Assembly (NCBI RefSeq): GCF_034274695.1 | Contig: NZ_CP128362.1 | Span: forward strand, 124,001 to 188,000 | Origin: Chitinophaga sp. LS1 | GTDB taxonomy: Bacteria; Bacteroidota; Bacteroidia; Chitinophagales; Chitinophagaceae | Reading direction: 5' to 3' | DNA length: 64,000 nucleotides | In this document: piece by piece, positions 60,662 through 64,000 of the stretch | How positions within the stretch are numbered: position 1 is the first letter of the stretch | How the letters are laid out: every line of letters starts with the position of its first letter | Translations under genes and position numbers: made by a program | The notes under the pieces: model-generated | Told to the model about the DNA's origin: nothing | The model's input: only the letters and a program-made list of their open reading frames with translations | The model's database searches: none

Positions 60662-63397
60662 CTATATGTTAAATGCTGTTTCAATTATCTCGAGCTGTTC
60701 GCGTGCATGCACCTTAGCATAACCAGTAGCGGTAGCAGCGCTTGGATTGCGACTGATCACGCCATAGTTGATCTGCTTCAGGTTCATTTGCAGGTAAGAA
60801 GCAGCACCCATGTTGAGGGGCTCTTCCTGTACCCAGAACCAGGTGGCAGCTTTGTACTTCTGGTTCAGCGCTTCCAGCTGCACGGCTGGCAGCGGGTACA
60901 ATTGCTCCAGGCGTACGATCGCTACATCCTTACGGTTATCCTTCGCCTGCTTTTCAGCCAGTTCGAAGTAGATTTTACCGGTACACAGCAATACTTTCTT
61001 CACTCTTGATGCATCGTCTACAAATTCATCGTCCAGTACTTCCTTGAATCCACCTTCAGTGAATGCGGAGATTGGGGAGTAAGAACCTACGTGCCTTAAG
61101 TTCGCTTTTGGTGAGAAGTTCACCAGTGGCTTACGGAACTGCCAGGTCAGCTGGCGGCGCAGCGCATGGAAGAAGTTCGCAGCAGTAGTGATATTTGTAA
61201 CGATGATGTTGTATTCAGCACATGACTGCAGGAAACGCTCAGGACGTGCATTGGAGTGGTCTGGTCCACCGCCTTCATAACCATGAGGCAGCAGCATGAC
61301 CATACCATTCTGATTGGTCCACTTTTGCTCTGCACTGGTAATATACTGGTCGATGACTGTCTGCGCACCGTTAGCAAAGTCACCATATTGCGCTTCCCAG
61401 ATCACCAGTGAATTTGGATTGGCCATTGCATAGCCATATTCAAATCCCAGTACAGCAAATTCACTCAGCAGGGAGTTATAGATACGGAATGAACCTTGTT
61501 TGTCCTGTAAAGAACCCAGACGGCTGTAAGTAGCGTTGGTATTTTCATCGGTCAGGATGGCGTGACGGTGGGAGAATGTACCTCTCTTCACGTCTTCACC
61601 GCTCATACGGATGTCTCTACCTTCGCTCAGCAGCGAGGCGTAAGCCAGCAATTCGCCGGTAGCCCAGTCTACTTTACCTTCTGTTTCATACAGTTTGATC
61701 TTATCCTGCAGCAGTTTTTCAACTTTACGCAGTGGCACAAATTCCTTTGGCCATGTCATGAGGCGGCCGATCAGCCTTCTCACGTCTTCTTCTTTTACTG
61801 CTGTAACCGGAGAAGCATCGAAATCTTCCGGTTTGGATTTGCGGAGTTCCTGCCACCATTGTTCAGGTTTCTGGTAAGTATAAGGCAGCGGGTGCTGTCT
61901 TACCTCGTCCAGGCGTTCCTGCAATTGTGCCCAGAAGCCTTTTTCCATTTCCTTCGCCAGGTCCTGTACTTCAGATTCTCCGTTTTGCAGGAGGTACTGG
62001 GTGTACACTTCGCGAGGGTTAGGGTGCTTATCGATCAGTGCATACAGGCTTGGCTGGGTAAACTTAGGCTCATCACCTTCGTTATGGCCATGTCTGCGGT
62101 AGCACAACAGGTCAATGAAAATATCGGAGTTGAACTCCTGACGGTAGCGGGCTGCGATCTCTGATACCTTTACTACAGCTTCCGCATCGTCGCCATTTAC
62201 ATGGAATACAGGCGCCTGAACGGTAGAAGCGATTGAAGTACAGTAGTCAGAAGAGCGGGCATCGTCGAAGTCGGTAGTGAAACCAATCTGGTTGTTGATC
62301 ACCAGGTGCATGGTACCACCGGTATAATACCCTTTCAGGTTGCTCATCTGGATGAGCTCATATATAACACCCTGACCAGCTACCGCAGCATCACCATGGA
62401 TGAGGATAGGCAGGATTTTGTCATAATCACTATTATAAATTACGTCGGCCTTACTACGGGCAAAACCAGTCACCAGTGGATCTACCACTTCCAGGTGGGA
62501 AGGGTTAGGGAGCAACTGGAGGTTAACTTTTTCACCGCCCGGGGTGTCAACGATAGAGCGGAAGCCCAGGTGGTACTTCACGTCACCGCTACCCATGGTG
62601 AGGTCTGGTACGGCATGACCTTCAAATTCGTTGAAGATCTGCTCATAAGTTTTACCTAAGATATTTGCCAGTACGTTCAGACGACCTCTGTGTGCCATAC
62701 CGATCACTGCTTCCTGAACACCTTCGCCGGCAGCAGTATTGATGATGGCATCCAGTGCAGGAATAGTGTTTTCACCACCTTCCAGACCAAAACGCTTCTG
62801 ACCTATATATTTTGTGTGAAGGAATTTTTCGAAGATAACGCCCTGGTTCAGCTTGTGGAGAATGCGTTTGCGCTGTTCCAGTGTGAGTGCTCTTTGCAGG
62901 GTGGTCTCCATTTCGCGCTGCAGCCATTCTACTTTTTTTGCATCATTCACGTAAGCGTATTCCAGACCTACTGCAGAAGTATAGACCTGTTTTAACCGGC
63001 TGACAATATTTTCAAGGCTGGTTTTTCCTAAACCCAGTTCCTGGCCGATGTAGAATTCAGTCTTTAGATCGGCATCGGAGAGTCCGAAGAAAGAGATATC
63101 TAAGTTGGCCTGACGATCTTTACGTTCCCGGATTGGATTAGTTTTCGAGATAAGGTGACCTTTTTTGCGATACGCCTGTATCAGCCTGTAAACGTTCAGC
63201 TCTTTTGTTAACTGATCACTGCTAACCGGAGCTCCCGCACCCGGCGCCTTGCCATTTACATTGTTTACCGCGAAGTCAAACCCCTCAAAAAACTTGCCCC
63301 ATTCCGGGTCAACAGCACCAGGGTCTTTTCGGTAATCCTGGTATAAAGATTCAATGTAGGCAGGATGTGAGTTGGTAACAAATGAGAAGTCCTTCAT
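60662..63397 (-). CDS. sucA: 2-oxoglutarate dehydrogenase E1 component
   Basis: A 911-residue thiamine-diphosphate-dependent decarboxylase, the first enzyme of the 2-oxoglutarate dehydrogenase complex. N-terminal SucA signature: NSHPAYIESLYQDYRKDPGA. Central blocks: EGGENTIPALDAIINTAAG, GMAHRGRLNVLANILGK and GDAAVAGQGVIYELIQMSNL (ThDP site); the pyrimidine domain has YEGGGPDHSNARPERFLQ. The C-terminus (EEPLNMGAASYLQMNL, SAATATGYAKVHAREQ) is complete. Length is normal. It heads the sucAB operon; a long AT-rich palindrome lies in its promoter region. Confidence 0.97.
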   Translation of the reverse strand: MKDFSFVTNSHPAYIESLYQDYRKDPGAVDPEWGKFFEGFDFAVNNVNGKAPGAGAPVSSDQLTKELNVYRLIQAYRKKGHLISKTNPIRERKDRQANLDISFFGLSDADLKTEFYIGQELGLGKTSLENIVSRLKQVYTSAVGLEYAYVNDAKKVEWLQREMETTLQRALTLEQRKRILHKLNQGVIFEKFLHTKYIGQKRFGLEGGENTIPALDAIINTAAGEGVQEAVIGMAHRGRLNVLANILGKTYEQIFNEFEGHAVPDLTMGSGDVKYHLGFRSIVDTPGGEKVNLQLLPNPSHLEVVDPLVTGFARSKADVIYNSDYDKILPILIHGDAAVAGQGVIYELIQMSNLKGYYTGGTMHLVINNQIGFTTDFDDARSSDYCTSIASTVQAPVFHVNGDDAEAVVKVSEIAARYRQEFNSDIFIDLLCYRRHGHNEGDEPKFTQPSLYALIDKHPNPREVYTQYLLQNGESEVQDLAKEMEKGFWAQLQERLDEVRQHPLPYTYQKPEQWWQELRKSKPEDFDASPVTAVKEEDVRRLIGRLMTWPKEFVPLRKVEKLLQDKIKLYETEGKVDWATGELLAYASLLSEGRDIRMSGEDVKRGTFSHRHAILTDENTNATYSRLGSLQDKQGSFRIYNSLLSEFAVLGFEYGYAMANPNSLVIWEAQYGDFANGAQTVIDQYITSAEQKWTNQNGMVMLLPHGYEGGGPDHSNARPERFLQSCAEYNIIVTNITTAANFFHALRRQLTWQFRKPLVNFSPKANLRHVGSYSPISAFTEGGFKEVLDDEFVDDASRVKKVLLCTGKIYFELAEKQAKDNRKDVAIVRLEQLYPLPAVQLEALNQKYKAATWFWVQEEPLNMGAASYLQMNLKQINYGVISRNPSAATATGYAKVHAREQLEIIETAFNI

Positions 63398-63449
63398 TTA
63401 CAACGAGTTTTGCTAAAGCTTCGATTCAAATTGCTATTCTGTTGAATGC

Positions 63450-63470
63450 ACCCATATATAATATATGGGT
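63450..63470. promoter_or_regulatory. 21-bp perfect palindrome upstream of sucA
   Basis: ACCCATATAT (63450-63459) and ATATATGGGT (63461-63470) flank a single A, 53-73 bp upstream of the sucA start. It is a candidate operator for TCA-cycle control; no known regulator is recognised. Confidence 0.5.
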
Positions 63471-63637
63471 TTGCAAATATCGTTCTTCTTTTGTGAAAAA
63501 AAATGGAAAAATGATATACGTAAAAATGAATAATGAAGATCGGGGTTAGCAGCGGCAAAGGGGCATACTCCGGGCGCTTTTGGAATGGTGCAATCAACTC
63601 GTTTAGAATAAAAAATCCTCATTAGGAGTGTTTTTAT

Positions 63638-63668
63638 TTTGTTTGTAAAAAAGTAATCCCTACCTTTG
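63638..63668 (+). promoter_or_regulatory. rpsT promoter
   Basis: TTTG (63638-63641), 19 nt, TACCTTTG (63661-63668): exact matches to the Bacteroidota sigma-A promoter elements, with the rpsT start 26 nt downstream of the -7 element. Confidence 0.8.
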
Positions 63669-63693
63669 CAGTCCGAAACTTGAAATTAGAAAA

Positions 63694-63948
63694 ATGGCAA
63701 ACCATAAAGCAACGAAAAAAGACGTTCGTCAAAGCAAAGCGAGAAATGAGCGTAACCGTTACTACGGTAAAACTACCCGTAACGCAATCCGCGACCTGAA
63801 GAAATTGGAAGAGAAAGCTGCTGCTGGCGAAAAACTGTCTGACGTGATCTCTATGATCGACAAGTTGGCTAAACGCAATATTATTCACAAGAATAAAGCT
63901 GCCAACCTGAAGAGCAAACTTTCTAAGAAAGTGAACACACTGGCTTAA
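63694..63948 (+). CDS. rpsT: 30S ribosomal protein S20
   Basis: An 84-residue, Lys/Arg/Ala-rich helical protein that binds the 5' domain of 16S rRNA. The N-terminus MANHKATKKDVRQSKARNE and the C-terminal GIIHKNKAANLKSKLSKKV-like stretch (NIIHKNKAANLKSKLSKKV) are typical S20 features. Length is standard. It is single-gene, driven by the perfect promoter just upstream, and followed by a hairpin at the window end. Confidence 0.97.
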   Translation: MANHKATKKDVRQSKARNERNRYYGKTTRNAIRDLKKLEEKAAAGEKLSDVISMIDKLAKRNIIHKNKAANLKSKLSKKVNTLA

Positions 63949-63980
63949 GCTCTTTCAGATTAAAATATTGAAGAACAGCT

Positions 63981-63999
63981 CTTCCTGTAAAACAGGAAG
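63981..63999 (+). terminator. Hairpin after rpsT, cut by window end
   Basis: CTTCCTGT (63981-63988) pairs with ACAGGAAG (63992-63999). A T-run would lie beyond the window; probable rpsT terminator. Confidence 0.55.
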
Positions 64000-64000
64000 G

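Larger units (their letters stand above)
63398..63693. other. Divergent sucA/rpsT intergenic region
   Basis: A 296-bp gap that holds the sucA-side palindrome (63450-63470) and the rpsT promoter (63638-63668). No tRNA or small gene is visible. Short overlapping open frames on the minus strand here look random. Confidence 0.5.

Noticed and set aside
61562..62164. 200-codon open frame opposite sucA
   Set aside because: Antisense shadow of a certain gene with no domain, signal or start context.
1..64000. tRNA, rRNA or tmRNA genes
   Set aside because: No cloverleaf with a TTCGANNC-type T-loop and no rRNA-like conserved blocks were noticed in the gaps; a dedicated tRNA search would settle this.

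Overview
The window looks like chromosomal DNA of a Bacteroidota bacterium, most likely a Chitinophagaceae member close to Chitinophaga. The grounds are two SusC/SusD pairs, an ECF sigma/FecR (DUF4974-type) pair, PorP/SprF next to a gliding-motility C-terminal-domain (type IX secretion) protein, many 'CKK' lipoprotein signals, and Bacteroidota-style promoters (TTTG, about 19-20 nt, TAnnTTTG). The genus is an inference.

Layout. (1) 83-12007, minus strand: a polysaccharide-utilisation-type locus: ECF sigma factor, alkaline-phosphatase-superfamily hydrolase, FecR anti-sigma factor, STN-domain SusC, SusD, a PKD/CBM9-like surface lipoprotein, a DUF4874/DUF4832 lipoprotein and a DUF5009 acyltransferase-like membrane protein. 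It has no recognisable glycosidase. (2) 12122-18778: a small zinc-ribbon membrane protein, a parallel beta-helix lipoprotein, a three-helix membrane protein, a diheme reaction-centre-type cytochrome c, and a PorP/T9SS-substrate pair. (3) 18888-30422: a murein-sugar salvage locus: Na+ symporter, murQ, anmK, DeoR regulator, SusC, SusD. A divergent gene encodes a GH9 glycosidase fused to a CE4 deacetylase, and shared AAAAACGCA motifs suggest common control. (4) 30629-41676: proBA, a tandem-SGNH hydrolase, a GH92 alpha-mannosidase, two unknown genes, and a 7TM protein/histidine kinase/response regulator triad. (5) 41691-56597: a nearly complete hexuronate and unsaturated-uronate catabolic regulon (GH88, DUF2264, kduI, kduD, LacI regulator, uxaA, uxaB, uxaC, kdgK, eda, exuT-like transporter). 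Two palindromic LacI operators each cover the -33 element of a promoter with the same spacing. (6) 56733-64000: housekeeping genes mnmA, an RsmB-family methyltransferase, sucB, sucA and rpsT.

Mobile and repeat structure. One intact IS1182-like element (48875-50619) sits in the loop of a bidirectional terminator between the convergent genes uxaA and exuT. It has a 9-bp target duplication and has split the hairpin arms about 1.76 kb apart. Several minisatellite arrays (unit sizes 11, 16, 18, 29-31 and 68 bp) lie at or just beyond stop codons. In at least two cases the unit is a reduplicated gene 3' end.

The most interesting candidate system is the GH9-CE4 fusion coupled to the MurNAc/anhydro-MurNAc salvage locus. 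Next are the glycosidase-free, sigma/anti-sigma-controlled locus at the left end and the LacI uronate regulon with its interrupted terminator. No tRNA, rRNA or CRISPR array was seen.
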